Source of the DNA: Achromobacter agilis
GTDB lineage: Bacteria; Pseudomonadota; Gammaproteobacteria; Burkholderiales; Burkholderiaceae_B
Direction of reading: 5' to 3'
Assembly: GCF_900496965.1 (NCBI RefSeq)
Contig: NZ_UFQB01000027.1
Location: 1-64,000, forward strand
DNA length: 64,000 nt
Numbering within the stretch: position 1 is the stretch's first letter; each line of letters begins with the position of its first letter. The notes below the pieces were generated by a model. The model searched no databases. It saw only the letters and a program-made list of their open reading frames with translations, and was not told the DNA's origin. The position numbers and the translations under genes were made by a program. Below are positions 1-9,873 of this stretch, in pieces.

Positions 1-1
1 T

Positions 2-403
2 ACCCCACCCGCTACGCCGCCGAAGCCGGCCGCGCCGCCGCCCAAGCCGGAGCCCAAGCCCGCCACGCCGCCCAAGCCGGACACGCGTTCCGACGACGGC
101 GCGCGCGCCATGGCGCTGCTGGAAGGGCGCGCTGCGCCTGCCGCGCCCGCTCCCAAGCCGGCCGCGAAGGGCAATTTCGTGCTCCAGATCGCCGCCTATA
201 CCACCTCGGAAGACGCGCAGTCGCGTCGCAGCAAGCTGCACCAGGCGGGGGTGACGAACGCATTCGTCGAACAGGCCACGATCGGTGGCAAGCAGCAGTA
301 CCGCCTGCGGGTGGGGCCGTTCCCCTCGCGCGAAGCGGCGCAGGCAGCCCAGGCGCGCTTGCGCACCCTGGGTTATGACAATGGTTTCATCGCCGCGCAA
401 TAG
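2..403 (+). CDS. SPOR domain-containing protein, DedD-like (5' end cut off by window)
   Basis: The reading frame is open from the window edge, so the N-terminus is missing. The visible part begins with a Pro/Lys/Ala-rich linker of about 55 residues and ends with a SPOR domain of about 75 residues, recognisable from the NFVLQIAAYTTSEDA and YRLRVGPFPSREAAQAA segments. SPOR domains bind denuded peptidoglycan at the division septum. The partner genes cvpA and purF directly follow, as in the common folC-dedD-cvpA-purF arrangement, which supports a DedD-type, membrane-anchored septal protein. The stop TAG shares its last base with the GTG start of cvpA. The missing part should hold one N-terminal membrane segment; this is inferred, not seen. 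Confidence 0.85.
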   Translation, partial: TPPATPPKPAAPPPKPEPKPATPPKPDTRSDDGARAMALLEGRAAPAAPAPKPAAKGNFVLQIAAYTTSEDAQSRRSKLHQAGVTNAFVEQATIGGKQQYRLRVGPFPSREAAQAAQARLRTLGYDNGFIAAQ

Positions 404-891
404 TGACCGGCTTCGACTTCGTCGTGCTGGCTATCCTGGCGGTCTCGGGTGTGCTCGGCCTGGTGCGCGGCCTGCTGAAAGAGGTGCTGTCGCTGGTCGC
501 CTATCTGCTGGCCTTCGTGGCGGCGATATGGTGGGGCCCTACGGTCTACGTGTGGCTGGAGCCCTATATTGAAACGACGCTGCTGCGCATGGGAGTCTCG
601 TACGCGGCGGTATTCATCATCGTGCTGCTCGGCGTGGGGTTGGTCAACATGACGCTTGCCGCCTTGATCCGCAGTACCGGCCTGAGCCCCGCCGACCACG
701 GATTGGGCGGCATGTTCGGGCTGGCCCGTGGCCTGTTGATCGTGCTGGCGCTGGTCGCCGCCGCAGGCTACACGCCGCTGCCTGAAGAGCCGTGGTGGAA
801 GGACGCCATGTTTTCGCATTCGGCCATCGAGGCCATCAAACATATCAAGACGTGGCTGCCGCCGTCCCTGGCGACGTGGCTGCCGTATTGA
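403..891 (+). CDS. cvpA: CvpA family membrane protein
   Basis: This 162-residue integral membrane protein matches the CvpA family in length and in its four hydrophobic segments, with the typical opening TGFDFVVLAILAVSGVLGL, a glycine-rich GGMFGLARG loop and a hydrophobic C-terminal half. CvpA was named for colicin V production; its molecular role is not settled. It starts with GTG overlapping the upstream TAG by one base, which implies translational coupling. purF lies 30 bp downstream in the conserved cvpA-purF pair. Confidence 0.9.
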   Translation: MTGFDFVVLAILAVSGVLGLVRGLLKEVLSLVAYLLAFVAAIWWGPTVYVWLEPYIETTLLRMGVSYAAVFIIVLLGVGLVNMTLAALIRSTGLSPADHGLGGMFGLARGLLIVLALVAAAGYTPLPEEPWWKDAMFSHSAIEAIKHIKTWLPPSLATWLPY

Positions 892-921
892 TTTGCTTCA
901 AATCAACCAGGAAATCTCACC

Positions 922-2442
<1,521 letters not shown>

Positions 2443-2467
2443 ATGCTGCGGTTTCGCAGCGGGCAGT

Positions 2468-2499
2468 AAAAAGCCGTCCCGGGTGGACGGCTTTTTTTG
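2468..2499. terminator. Bidirectional intrinsic terminator between purF and the YgjP-like gene
   Basis: A perfect 9-bp stem AAGCCGTCC/GGACGGCTT (2471-2479 and 2485-2493) with a 5-nt loop is followed by seven T on the plus strand. It is preceded by an A-run that gives a U-tract on the minus strand. It can therefore end both purF and the converging metalloprotease gene. Confidence 0.9.
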
Positions 2500-2514
2500 T
2501 GGGAGGCTGGCGGG

Positions 2515-3045
2515 TCAGTCGGCGGCGGGGCCGGCTTTCCACAGCGCTTCGCCGGTGGCATCCAGGTGCGTCAGGTACAGGCGCAGGTCGAACTCGTGCT
2601 GGTGGTACTGCGGCTCCATGTGCAGGCACAGGTTGTAGAAGGCGCGGTTGTGGTCCTTTTCCTTCAGGTGGGCCAGTTCATGGACGGCGATCATCTTCAG
2701 GAATTCCGCCGGGACCGTCTTGAACAGCGTCGCCACGCGGATCTCGTGCTTGGCCTTGAGCTTTCCGCCCTGTACCCGCGAGACGTATGTATGTTGGCCC
2801 AGCGCGTGCTGGATCACGTGGATCTTGCTGTCGAAGGCGACCTTGTTGATCTGGTCGCCGTTGCGCATATAGGTGTTCTTCAGGTCCGTCACGTACTGGT
2901 AGAGCGCGCGGTCGGTGCGCACGCCGTGCGCGCCCACGGGGTAACGGGACAGCAGGGCGGCGCCCAGCTTGCCCTGGTCGAGCAGCTTGCGGGCCTGGTG
3001 CAGCAGCGGTTCCGGGTATCCGGTCAGGTATTTCAGGGAAGGCAC
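2515..3045 (-). CDS. YgjP-like M48-type metallopeptidase domain protein
   Basis: This 176-residue protein carries the zinc-protease signature HELAHLKEKDH (HExxH at residues 122-126, third His about 132), typical of the YgjP/DUF45 metallopeptidase family. No signal peptide is visible, so it is probably cytoplasmic. Family function is not well established. The start is GTG at 3045 without a clear Shine-Dalgarno sequence. It follows the upstream small ORF by 2 bp, suggesting coupled translation in a minus-strand operon after dsbB. Confidence 0.85.
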   Translation of the reverse strand: MPSLKYLTGYPEPLLHQARKLLDQGKLGAALLSRYPVGAHGVRTDRALYQYVTDLKNTYMRNGDQINKVAFDSKIHVIQHALGQHTYVSRVQGGKLKAKHEIRVATLFKTVPAEFLKMIAVHELAHLKEKDHNRAFYNLCLHMEPQYHQHEFDLRLYLTHLDATGEALWKAGPAAD

Positions 3046-3047
3046 GA

Positions 3048-3263
3048 TCAGGAGAAAACGGAAGAAACGACGGTCAGGCGCGGCCAGGTTTCGGAATGGC
3101 GCTTCGCGGCGAGCCGCTGCGCATAGGCGGCGGGGTCGGCCCCGATGCAGCCGTCCGCCGGACCGTGGTCGCGCGCGGCGCGCAGCCAGCGCATCAGCGG
3201 CGCGTGTGCGCGCACCAGCGCGCGCAACGCGGCGGCTTGCGATGCTTCCGTCTGGACAGGCAC
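3048..3263 (-). CDS. Small hypothetical protein (71 aa)
   Basis: This short ORF fits tightly between dsbB (ends 3269) and the metallopeptidase gene (starts 3045), with gaps of 5 and 2 bp, so it looks like a real operon member rather than a spacer. It starts with GTG at 3263 and contains two cysteine-free helical stretches rich in Ala, Arg and Leu (AALRALVRAHAPLMRWLRAA), followed by a short region with one Cys. No family is recognised. The same frame stays open upstream inside dsbB, but that part is a shadow of dsbB. Support is mainly positional. Confidence 0.5.
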   Translation of the reverse strand: MPVQTEASQAAALRALVRAHAPLMRWLRAARDHGPADGCIGADPAAYAQRLAAKRHSETWPRLTVVSSVFS

Positions 3264-3268
3264 AGCGT

Positions 3269-3754
3269 TTACTGAGTGCGGCCGCGCCCGAAGGCGGCGG
3301 GCAGCGCCATGAAGAACAGGATGACGAAGAGCGCCAGGCTCCAGAGGGCGTACTCGATGCCCAGGACGGACACCGTGGCGTCCATGCAGGTGGCGTAGAT
3401 GCCGAACAGCCAGGGCACGCCGCCGTCCAGCCCGATGCCGGTCATGAAGCGGTCGGCGAAGGTCTGGTCGCAAGACAGCATCTTTGCCGCCACGCTGTAC
3501 TGGTACCAGGCGGCGACCACGCCGCATGCGGAAAGCAGGGCGGCCAGGGCGCCGCAAGCGCGGGTCAGGGCGCGGCCGCCACCAAACCCGCCCACCAGTG
3601 CGATGACGCCGATCACCAGGTAGATCAGGCGCTGCATGACGCACCAGGCGCACGGCGGCATGTCGAAGACGTGCTGGGAAACGAGGGCGATGCCGACGGC
3701 GCCGAAGGAGAATAGGGCGATCAGGCGGAGCAGGCGTTCGGAGCGTGAAGTCAT
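3269..3754 (-). CDS. dsbB: Disulfide bond formation protein B
   Basis: DsbB is an inner-membrane oxidase that re-oxidises periplasmic DsbA and passes electrons to quinone. The 161-residue protein shows the four expected membrane segments. The first periplasmic loop has a CAWC redox pair (Cys35, Cys38). The second has Cys95 and Cys123, matching the four essential cysteines of the family. It lies in a minus-strand group with a small ORF and a metalloprotease. Start is ATG at 3754. Confidence 0.95.
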   Translation of the reverse strand: MTSRSERLLRLIALFSFGAVGIALVSQHVFDMPPCAWCVMQRLIYLVIGVIALVGGFGGGRALTRACGALAALLSACGVVAAWYQYSVAAKMLSCDQTFADRFMTGIGLDGGVPWLFGIYATCMDATVSVLGIEYALWSLALFVILFFMALPAAFGRGRTQ

Positions 3755-3803
3755 GGTTCTGCGGTAAGGGTTGCGAAAGGCCGGGCCGGGCGCCCGGCCA
3801 GGC

Positions 3804-4517
3804 TTAGGCCGTGGGAACCGGAATTGGTTGCATCACTTGCTGCAGGACGCCCAGCAGCAGTTCGCGCGAACCTTCCCAGAAGATCTGCACGCCCAGGCAC
3901 AGCATGATGAAGGCCGAGAGGCGCATGAACACGGCGGTGCCATTATCGCCCAGCCGATGCAGCATCTGCGCGGCAAAGCGCAGGCAGACGTAGAGAGTCG
4001 CGGAGACGACGATGATGCCCGGAATGGACCCGCCCAGCCGGATCAGGCTCAGCACGTGGTTCTGATCCCGCAGCGATACCCCGACGGTGATGGCCGCGGC
4101 GATGGAGCCCGGGCCGCAGCTGATGGGGAAGGTGAGCGGATAGAAGGCGCGTGCCTTGGCCATTTCGGGGGTGAACGATTCGGCCATGCGCGCCACGCGC
4201 TCGGTGTCGGCGTCGGGCGAGTTCACCAGCCGCCAGGCGCTGGCGATCACCAGCATGCCGCCGCCGACCCGCACGATGGACAGCGAAATGCCGAAGAAGC
4301 TCAGCAGCACGTTGCCGGCGACCATGGCCACGATCAGCATCAGGCAGACGTTGATGGCGACGCGCTTGGCCAGCACCATCCGGGTCGAGGACGACGCCCC
4401 TTCGGTCAGCGACAGGAAGATCGGCGCGATGGCGGGCGGGTTCAGGAAGGGCAGCAGGGTGGCCAGGGCGAAGAAGAAGCTGCCCCCGAATACGCGCAGA
4501 TAGTCATTGAACTGCAT
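3804..4517 (-). CDS. MarC family integral membrane protein
   Basis: A 237-residue protein with about six hydrophobic segments and the conserved MarC features FFALATLLPFLNPPAIAPIF near the N-terminus and YPLTFPISCGPGSIAAAI in the middle. The family is sometimes called NAAT transporters, but the substrate in bacteria is not established; despite the name it is not a proven drug efflux system. The gene lies between dsbB and glnD on the same strand, separated by about 50-80 bp on each side. Confidence 0.9.
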   Translation of the reverse strand: MQFNDYLRVFGGSFFFALATLLPFLNPPAIAPIFLSLTEGASSSTRMVLAKRVAINVCLMLIVAMVAGNVLLSFFGISLSIVRVGGGMLVIASAWRLVNSPDADTERVARMAESFTPEMAKARAFYPLTFPISCGPGSIAAAITVGVSLRDQNHVLSLIRLGGSIPGIIVVSATLYVCLRFAAQMLHRLGDNGTAVFMRLSAFIMLCLGVQIFWEGSRELLLGVLQQVMQPIPVPTA

Positions 4518-4598
4518 AGGAACGGACGCCGCATGGCCGAAAACCGGGATTGTATGCCGTCCGGACGGCGCTGGCGATGGAGGGAAAGCCCGCTGCGT

Positions 4599-7205
4599 TC
4601 AGGCGGCGCGCTGGCTGGCTTCCTCGCCCGCCAGGGCGTCCAGGACGTCGCGTTCGAACTGCATCTGGCTGCGCGGGCGGGTTAGCGCCGAGCCGTCCAC
4701 GATGAACACGTCTTCCACCCGGTCGCCCAGGGTCATGATCTTGGCCATCACCAGGTTGACTTCGTGGCGCGCGAAGACGCGCGCGAGCGCGTGCAGCAGG
4801 CCGGGGCGGTCGGTGGCGGTGACGGACAGGCGCCAGGACGTGCTGCGTTCGTCGGGCTGCAGTTCCGCCTGCGGCATGACGGGGAAGACGCGCGACACGC
4901 GGGACTGGCGGCCGCGGCCGTAATAACCGCCGCGGGAGGGCTGGGCATGGGCGGCCGCCTGCGGGTCTTTCAGCCGTTCGGCCAGCTCGTGTTCGACCAG
5001 GGTGGCCTGGGCGCGCAGGTCGCTCGCGCCTTCCGGCAGCAGCACGATGAAGCTGTCCAACGCCCAGCCATGGCGCGTGGTGTGGATGCGGGCGTCCTGG
5101 ATGGAGAGGGACTTGGCGTCGAAGTAGCCGCAGATGGCCACGAACAGATCGGGCGCGTCGCGGGTGTACACCATGATCTGCAGGCCTTCGCCGTGCTCGG
5201 TGGGGCGGGCCTTGACCACGGCCTGCGCCGGCGCGACCTGGTGGTACGGGTGGCGCGTGTGCCAGGCGATGTCCGAGGCGTCGTGGCGCAGGAAGTACGC
5301 CACATCCAACTGGTTCCAGAAGGCCTCGCGGGCGTCGTCGCGCAGGCCGGCCCGGCGGGTCAGGCGGGCGGCTTCTTCCTTGCGCTCGGTCAGCACGGTG
5401 TGCGCGTCGGCGTGCGCGCCGCCGAGCGCGGCCAGCGTCAGCTTGTAGAGGTCTTCGAGCAGCTTGCCCTTCCAGGCGTTCCAGACCTTCGGGCTGGTGC
5501 CCCGGATATCGGCCACCGTCAGCAGGTACAGGGCGGTCAGGTGGCGCTCGTCTTTCACGGTGGCGGCGAAGTCCCGCACCACGGTCGGATCGGACAGGTC
5601 GCGCTTTTGCGCCACGGCCGACATCAGCAGGTGCTGGCGGACCAGGAACTCGACCAGGGCCGTGTCCTCGGGCTCCATGCCGTGATCCTGGGCAAACTTG
5701 CGGACTTCGCGCGCGCCAAGTTCGGAGTGGTCGCCGCCGCGGCCCTTGGCGATGTCGTGGAACAGCGCCGCCACGTACAGCAGCCAATGGCGGTCCAGTC
5801 CGGCGATCAGCTGGCTGGCCAGTGGATACTCCTGGGCATGCTCGGGCATGGTGAAGCGGCGCAGGTTGCGCACGACCGCCAGCGTGTGCTGGTCCACGGT
5901 GTAGGCGTGGAACAGGTCGTGCTGCATCTGGCCGACAATGCGGCGGAACACCGGCAGATAGCGCGGCAGGATGTTCAGCATGGTCATGCGCCGCAACTCG
6001 TGCACGATGCCGCGGGGCTGCTGCAGGATCTGCAGGAACAGCTTGCGGTTCACGGGGTTGCGGCGGAACTGCGCGTCGATGCGATGCCGGGAATGCCAGA
6101 TGGCGCGCAGCGTGCGCGCCGACATGCCTGTCAGTTCAGGATGCTGCTGCATGGCCAGGAAGGCGCGCAGCAGCAGGGTGGGATTGCGTTCGAAGCCGTC
6201 GTCGCGAATGATGTCCAGGCGGTCCCGCAGGTTGCGGAAATCGTCGTCGATGTCGCGGGCGTCGCTGTCGGGGCGCGGAAACAGCCGCTCTTCGATGTTC
6301 TGCACCAGGATCCCGTTCAGCTGGGTCACCAGCCGGGCGGCCCAATAGTAGCGCTGCATCAGCAGCTCGCTGCCGCGGCGCGTGGCCGTGGCATGGATGC
6401 CGTAGACCTCGGCCAGCGCGGGCTGCAGGTCAAACAGGACGCGGTCTTCGCGCCGGTTCGACAGCAGGTGCAGCTCGATGCGCGGCCGCTTGAACGCCTG
6501 TTCCGCCTTGCGCAGGTCGCGCGCCTCCGAGGAGGTCAGCAGGCCGGCTTGCGCCACCGAGCGCCAGCTGTCGCCGAAGCCGGCCGCCCTGGCCATCCAG
6601 AGGATGACCTGCAGGTCGCGCAGGCCGCCCGGAGATTCCTTGCAGTTCGGCTCCAGCGCGTAGGGCGTGTCGTGGTAGCGCGCGTGGCGCTGCTGCATCT
6701 CGACGCGCTTGGCGCGGAAGAAGGCGCGCGGGTCCAGGCGGGACTTGGTGGCGGCTTCGAACTTCTTCATCAGCGTCCGGCTGCCCGCCAGCCAGCGGGA
6801 TTCCAGCAAGGCCGTTTCCACGGTGATGTCCGCGTCGGCCTCGCGTTCGCAGTCCTCGATGGTGCGCACGCTGTGGCCGGGCTCCAGGCCCAGGTCCCAC
6901 AGCGAGGCCACCAGCCGCTCGATGGCGGTCTCGTCCTCGCGCGTGGGGGCGTGCGGCAGCAGGATGAGCAGGTCGACGTCGGAATGGGGGTAGAGTTCGC
7001 CGCGGCCGTAGCCGCCCACGGCCGCCAGCGTGGCGCCGGCCGGCAGCGGGCACTGCTTGACCAGGTCGCGCAGCGCGGCGTCGACGATGCGGCGCAGTTC
7101 GGACAGCAGGGCGTCCGGACGTTCGTGCTCGCGGAACTGGGCCACCGCCGTCTGCCGGGATTCCTGGATGCGTTCGCGCAGGGCGCTGAGGTATTCGGCG
7201 GTCAT
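4599..7205 (-). CDS. glnD: [Protein-PII] uridylyltransferase / uridylyl-removing enzyme
   Basis: GlnD senses glutamine and adds or removes UMP on PII proteins, controlling nitrogen assimilation. The 868-residue length is normal. Domains in order: a nucleotidyltransferase domain with GGYGRGELYPHSDVDLLIL (residues 64-82) carrying the metal-binding DVD; a GlnD linker region; an HD hydrolase domain with LFHDIAKGRGGDHSELGA; and two C-terminal ACT domains (the last contains RPGLLHALARVFARH) that bind glutamine. The map gene lies just upstream on the same strand with a 19-bp gap, so glnD may be expressed from the map promoter. Confidence 0.97.
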   Translation of the reverse strand: MTAEYLSALRERIQESRQTAVAQFREHERPDALLSELRRIVDAALRDLVKQCPLPAGATLAAVGGYGRGELYPHSDVDLLILLPHAPTREDETAIERLVASLWDLGLEPGHSVRTIEDCEREADADITVETALLESRWLAGSRTLMKKFEAATKSRLDPRAFFRAKRVEMQQRHARYHDTPYALEPNCKESPGGLRDLQVILWMARAAGFGDSWRSVAQAGLLTSSEARDLRKAEQAFKRPRIELHLLSNRREDRVLFDLQPALAEVYGIHATATRRGSELLMQRYYWAARLVTQLNGILVQNIEERLFPRPDSDARDIDDDFRNLRDRLDIIRDDGFERNPTLLLRAFLAMQQHPELTGMSARTLRAIWHSRHRIDAQFRRNPVNRKLFLQILQQPRGIVHELRRMTMLNILPRYLPVFRRIVGQMQHDLFHAYTVDQHTLAVVRNLRRFTMPEHAQEYPLASQLIAGLDRHWLLYVAALFHDIAKGRGGDHSELGAREVRKFAQDHGMEPEDTALVEFLVRQHLLMSAVAQKRDLSDPTVVRDFAATVKDERHLTALYLLTVADIRGTSPKVWNAWKGKLLEDLYKLTLAALGGAHADAHTVLTERKEEAARLTRRAGLRDDAREAFWNQLDVAYFLRHDASDIAWHTRHPYHQVAPAQAVVKARPTEHGEGLQIMVYTRDAPDLFVAICGYFDAKSLSIQDARIHTTRHGWALDSFIVLLPEGASDLRAQATLVEHELAERLKDPQAAAHAQPSRGGYYGRGRQSRVSRVFPVMPQAELQPDERSTSWRLSVTATDRPGLLHALARVFARHEVNLVMAKIMTLGDRVEDVFIVDGSALTRPRSQMQFERDVLDALAGEEASQRAA

Positions 7206-7224
7206 GGCGGCGGGAGGCGGGGCT

Positions 7225-8046
7225 TCAGACGGCGGGAATCACGAGGGGTTCGGTGATGAACGCCGGCGGCTGGGGCATGCCGGGCGACAGGGTCAGCACT
7301 TCGTAGCCGGTTTCGGTCACGCACACAGCATGCTCCCATTGGGCGGACAGGCTGTGGTCGCGGGTGACGACCGTCCAGCCGTCGGACAGCTGGCGGATTT
7401 CGCGCCGGCCGGCGTTGATCATGGGTTCGATGGTAAACAGCATGCCCGTCGTCAGGGGCACGCCCGTGCCCGGCTTGCCGTAGTGCAGCACTTGCGGGTC
7501 TTCGTGGAAGCGCTGGCCGATGCCGTGGCCGCAGAATTCGCGCACCACGGAAAAGCCGCTGGCTTCGGCATGCTTCTGGATCGCGTTGCCGACGTCGCCC
7601 AGCGTGGCGCCGTTCTTCACCTGCTGGATACCTTTCCACATGCACTCGAAGGTGATTTCGGCCAGGCGGCGCGACAGGATGGATTGTTCGCCGACCGCGT
7701 ACATGCGGCTGGTGTCGCCGAACCAGCCGTCCTTGATGATGGTGACGTCGATATTCAATGAGTCCCCATTTTTCAGCACCTTGTCGCCGGGAATGCCATG
7801 GCAGACCTGGTGGTTCACCGAGGTGCAAATGGCGCCGGGGAAAGGCGGATAGCCGGGAGGCGCGTAGCCCACCGTGGCGGATTTCACACCCAGCTCGTCG
7901 GTCAGGTATTCCAGGCACAGGCGGTCCAGCTCGCCGGTGGTGACGCCTGGCTTGACGTGGGGGGTGATGAAATCGAGGACTTTGGCGGCGTCCTGGCAGG
8001 CCGCGCGCATTTTGGCCAGGTCGGCCTGATTGGTAATTGTGCCCAT
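7225..8046 (-). CDS. map: Methionine aminopeptidase, type I
   Basis: Map removes the initiator methionine from nascent proteins using two metal ions. The 273-residue protein (start chosen at MGTITNQADLAK, ATG at 8046) has the metal-ligand pattern of the family: NIDVTIIKDGWFGDTSRM (two Asp), GHGIGQRFHEDP (His), a Glu in FTIEPMINAG and a final Glu in WEHAVCVTE. The frame is open 36 codons further upstream, but that extension reads through a good -10 box (8098-8103) and lacks family similarity. It is divergent from rpsB, as in many proteobacteria. Confidence 0.96.
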   Translation of the reverse strand: MGTITNQADLAKMRAACQDAAKVLDFITPHVKPGVTTGELDRLCLEYLTDELGVKSATVGYAPPGYPPFPGAICTSVNHQVCHGIPGDKVLKNGDSLNIDVTIIKDGWFGDTSRMYAVGEQSILSRRLAEITFECMWKGIQQVKNGATLGDVGNAIQKHAEASGFSVVREFCGHGIGQRFHEDPQVLHYGKPGTGVPLTTGMLFTIEPMINAGRREIRQLSDGWTVVTRDHSLSAQWEHAVCVTETGYEVLTLSPGMPQPPAFITEPLVIPAV

Positions 8047-8097
8047 GGAGTCGCTTGAGGATCTGTCGCTTGAATGTCTGCTTGAAAGAATAGTAGA

Positions 8098-8103
8098 ATT
8101 ATA
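8098..8103 (-). promoter_or_regulatory. Candidate -10 box of the map promoter
   Basis: The minus strand reads a perfect TATAAT here, about 50 bp upstream of the chosen map start. No good -35 box is seen 16-18 bp further upstream, so an activator or weak basal promoter is possible. The placement supports the shorter map start. Confidence 0.45.
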
Positions 8104-8830
8104 GGCTTCCCTAAATTTTTGGGGATGCATGGTAGTGAGTAGGAAGTAGAACACCTACTTGGTACAACTACTGGGTAACGGCAAGAGCCGATCCCGGCGG
8201 GTGTTGGCAGGGTGGCATTGGCGCCAGCTTTGCGCAAACCCGGCAGGTATTCTGGTTGTGCGGATCCAGTCATTGGGATCGGCGGCACGCCCTGAAGTTT
8301 CACCGCAAGCGAAGGTTGTGGAGCGAAATCGGGCAGGCCGCGGGTGTCGGTGGCGGGGTGCGGGCAGGCAAATGCGGGCCGGGCGGGCGTGGGCGGCGGC
8401 GGTTTCACGGCTGACGCGAGCCGGGGCGCGGTGTGCTTGCAAGCCTGGTCATGTTTTAGAGCGGCGATGCAGGTTCAGGATCTGTGCTCGGTGTGGATGT
8501 CGGATTAAGTTCTTGAAAACATTCGTGTTTTCTTAAGAAATGCCCCGATGGTCTGATGCGCGGTCGAATGGAAGCCAGGTTTGGCATCCTTTTCTGAGCG
8601 CGAAGAGCTGGATTTCCAGAGCTGGATTTCGCTGCCAACAAAACAGGTCCGGGTGCGTCTCGAAGAAACTTCCAGGGAATTCCTGGCGGGTCGGGAGACG
8701 CGTTGCAAGGATGCGGCGGTGCTTTTCGTCGTGGCGGCCGTCTGGGTTTATCGCGGCAGCGTAGTATGAGGCGTTCAGGGCGAATTCGCCTGAAGGCGCC
8801 GGAGTTATTGCGGCAGTGATCGGCCGGCCC
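8104..8830. other. Long non-coding stretch between map and rpsB
   Basis: Almost 900 bp separate the divergent map and rpsB genes. Open frames here are short, lack good ribosome sites and have compositions typical of GC-rich noise. Visible structure: an inverted repeat AAGTAG/CTACTT (8144-8149, 8155-8160); a hairpin GAAAACA-TTCG-TGTTTTC (8515-8532) in an AT-richer patch; and a tandem direct repeat of AGAGCTGGATTT (8604-8615, 8618-8629). No gene or known RNA is recognised. Confidence 0.5.
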
Positions 8831-8833
8831 GGT

Positions 8834-8889
8834 TAGAATTTTGTTATCCCGCCGTTGCGGGAAATCGCGCGCAACACCACCCAGGGTGT
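8834..8889 (+). promoter_or_regulatory. Candidate rpsB promoter -10 and structured leader
   Basis: TAGAAT (8834-8839) resembles a -10 box. It is followed by two hairpins upstream of rpsB: CCCGC-CGTT-GCGGG (8848-8861) and ACACC-ACCCAG-GGTGT (8874-8889). rpsB leaders in other proteobacteria carry autoregulatory structures bound by S2. Whether these hairpins play that role is inference. The -35 box is unclear. Confidence 0.35.
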
Positions 8890-8942
8890 CAGCCAGAAGC
8901 TGATGCAGGTGCGGCGCAAGAAACCAACCCTTGGAGAAAGTT

Positions 8943-9692
8943 ATGTCTTTGATGCGTGAAATGCTGGAAGCGGGTGTCCACTTCGGTCACCAGACCCGTT
9001 ACTGGAACCCCAAGATGGCCCCCTATATCTTCGGCCATCGCAACAAGATTCACATCATCAACCTCGAAAAGACGGTTGATAAGTACCAGGAAGCCACCAA
9101 GTTCGTGAAGCAGCTGGCTGCTCGCGGTGGCAACATCCTGTTCGTCGGCACCAAGCGCGCCGCGCGTGAGCTGGTCGCCACCGAAGCCGCCCGTTGCGGC
9201 ATGCCCTTCGTCGACGCCCGCTGGCTCGGCGGCATGCTGACCAACTTCAAGACGGTCAAGACCTCGGTCAAGCGCCTGAAGGACATGGAAGCCGTTGTCG
9301 CCGAAGGCGGCGCCGAGCGCATGATCAAGAAGGAAGGCCTGCTGTTCCAGCGCGAACTGGAAAAGCTGAACAAGTCGATCGGCGGCATCAAGGACATGAA
9401 CGGCCTGCCCGATGCCATGTTCGTGATCGACGTCGGCTACCACAAGATCGCCATCGCCGAAGCCAAGACGCTGGGCATCCCCGTTGTCGCCGTGGTTGAC
9501 ACCAACCACTCGCCCGACGGCATCGACTACGTCATCCCCGGCAACGACGACTCGGCCAAGGCCATCGCGCTGTACGCCAAGGGCATCGCCGACGCCGTGC
9601 TGGAAGGCCGTGAGCAGAACCTGAACGGTCTGGTTGAAGAGCTGGGCGAAGGCCAGGAAGAGTTCGTCGAAGTGCAGGACAACCAGGCCTAA
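8943..9692 (+). CDS. rpsB: 30S ribosomal protein S2
   Basis: This 249-residue protein is S2 of the small ribosomal subunit, identified by [22 protein letters not shown] at the N-terminus (split here as [14 protein letters not shown] and TRYWNPKM) and the [18 protein letters not shown] core. ATG at 8943 is chosen because a strong GGAGAAAG ribosome site lies 4 bp upstream; a TTG four codons earlier overlaps that site and is rejected. It heads the rpsB-tsf-pyrH-frr group. Confidence 0.98.
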   Translation: MSLMREMLEAGVHFGHQTRYWNPKMAPYIFGHRNKIHIINLEKTVDKYQEATKFVKQLAARGGNILFVGTKRAARELVATEAARCGMPFVDARWLGGMLTNFKTVKTSVKRLKDMEAVVAEGGAERMIKKEGLLFQRELEKLNKSIGGIKDMNGLPDAMFVIDVGYHKIAIAEAKTLGIPVVAVVDTNHSPDGIDYVIPGNDDSAKAIALYAKGIADAVLEGREQNLNGLVEELGEGQEEFVEVQDNQA

Positions 9693-9723
9693 GCCGGCTG
9701 TCATGTCCGGCGGTTAGCGTTTG

Positions 9724-9808
9724 GGAGCGGTTCGGGATTCCGGTCCGCTCCCGCCTCGCCGGCACAGCGAAGGTGGGCTCCCATCTTCCCGATCCGCGAA
9801 TCGCGGAT
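9724..9808 (+). promoter_or_regulatory. Two hairpins in the rpsB-tsf spacer
   Basis: The 181-bp rpsB-tsf spacer contains GGGAGCGG/CCGCTCCC (9724-9731 and 9746-9753) and ATCCGC/GCGGAT (9792-9797 and 9803-9808). Neither is followed by a U-run, so they are unlikely to be full terminators. They could cause partial attenuation, or stabilise or process the rpsB-tsf transcript. Function is inferred. Confidence 0.35.
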
Positions 9809-9873
9809 GTCCCATCGAATCACACCACTGTCCCGGCCCGCCGGGGCAAGTCCCTAGCAAAATTGGAGCAAAC

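Noticed and set aside
4764-7256. An 830-codon open frame antisense to glnD
   Set aside because: It mirrors glnD codon positions in GC-rich DNA, has a low-complexity His/Gln/Val/Ala-rich composition and no family similarity; glnD is well supported on the other strand.
7902-8442. Minus-strand ORFs upstream of map
   Set aside because: Pro/Arg-rich products without ribosome sites, overlapping map in another frame.
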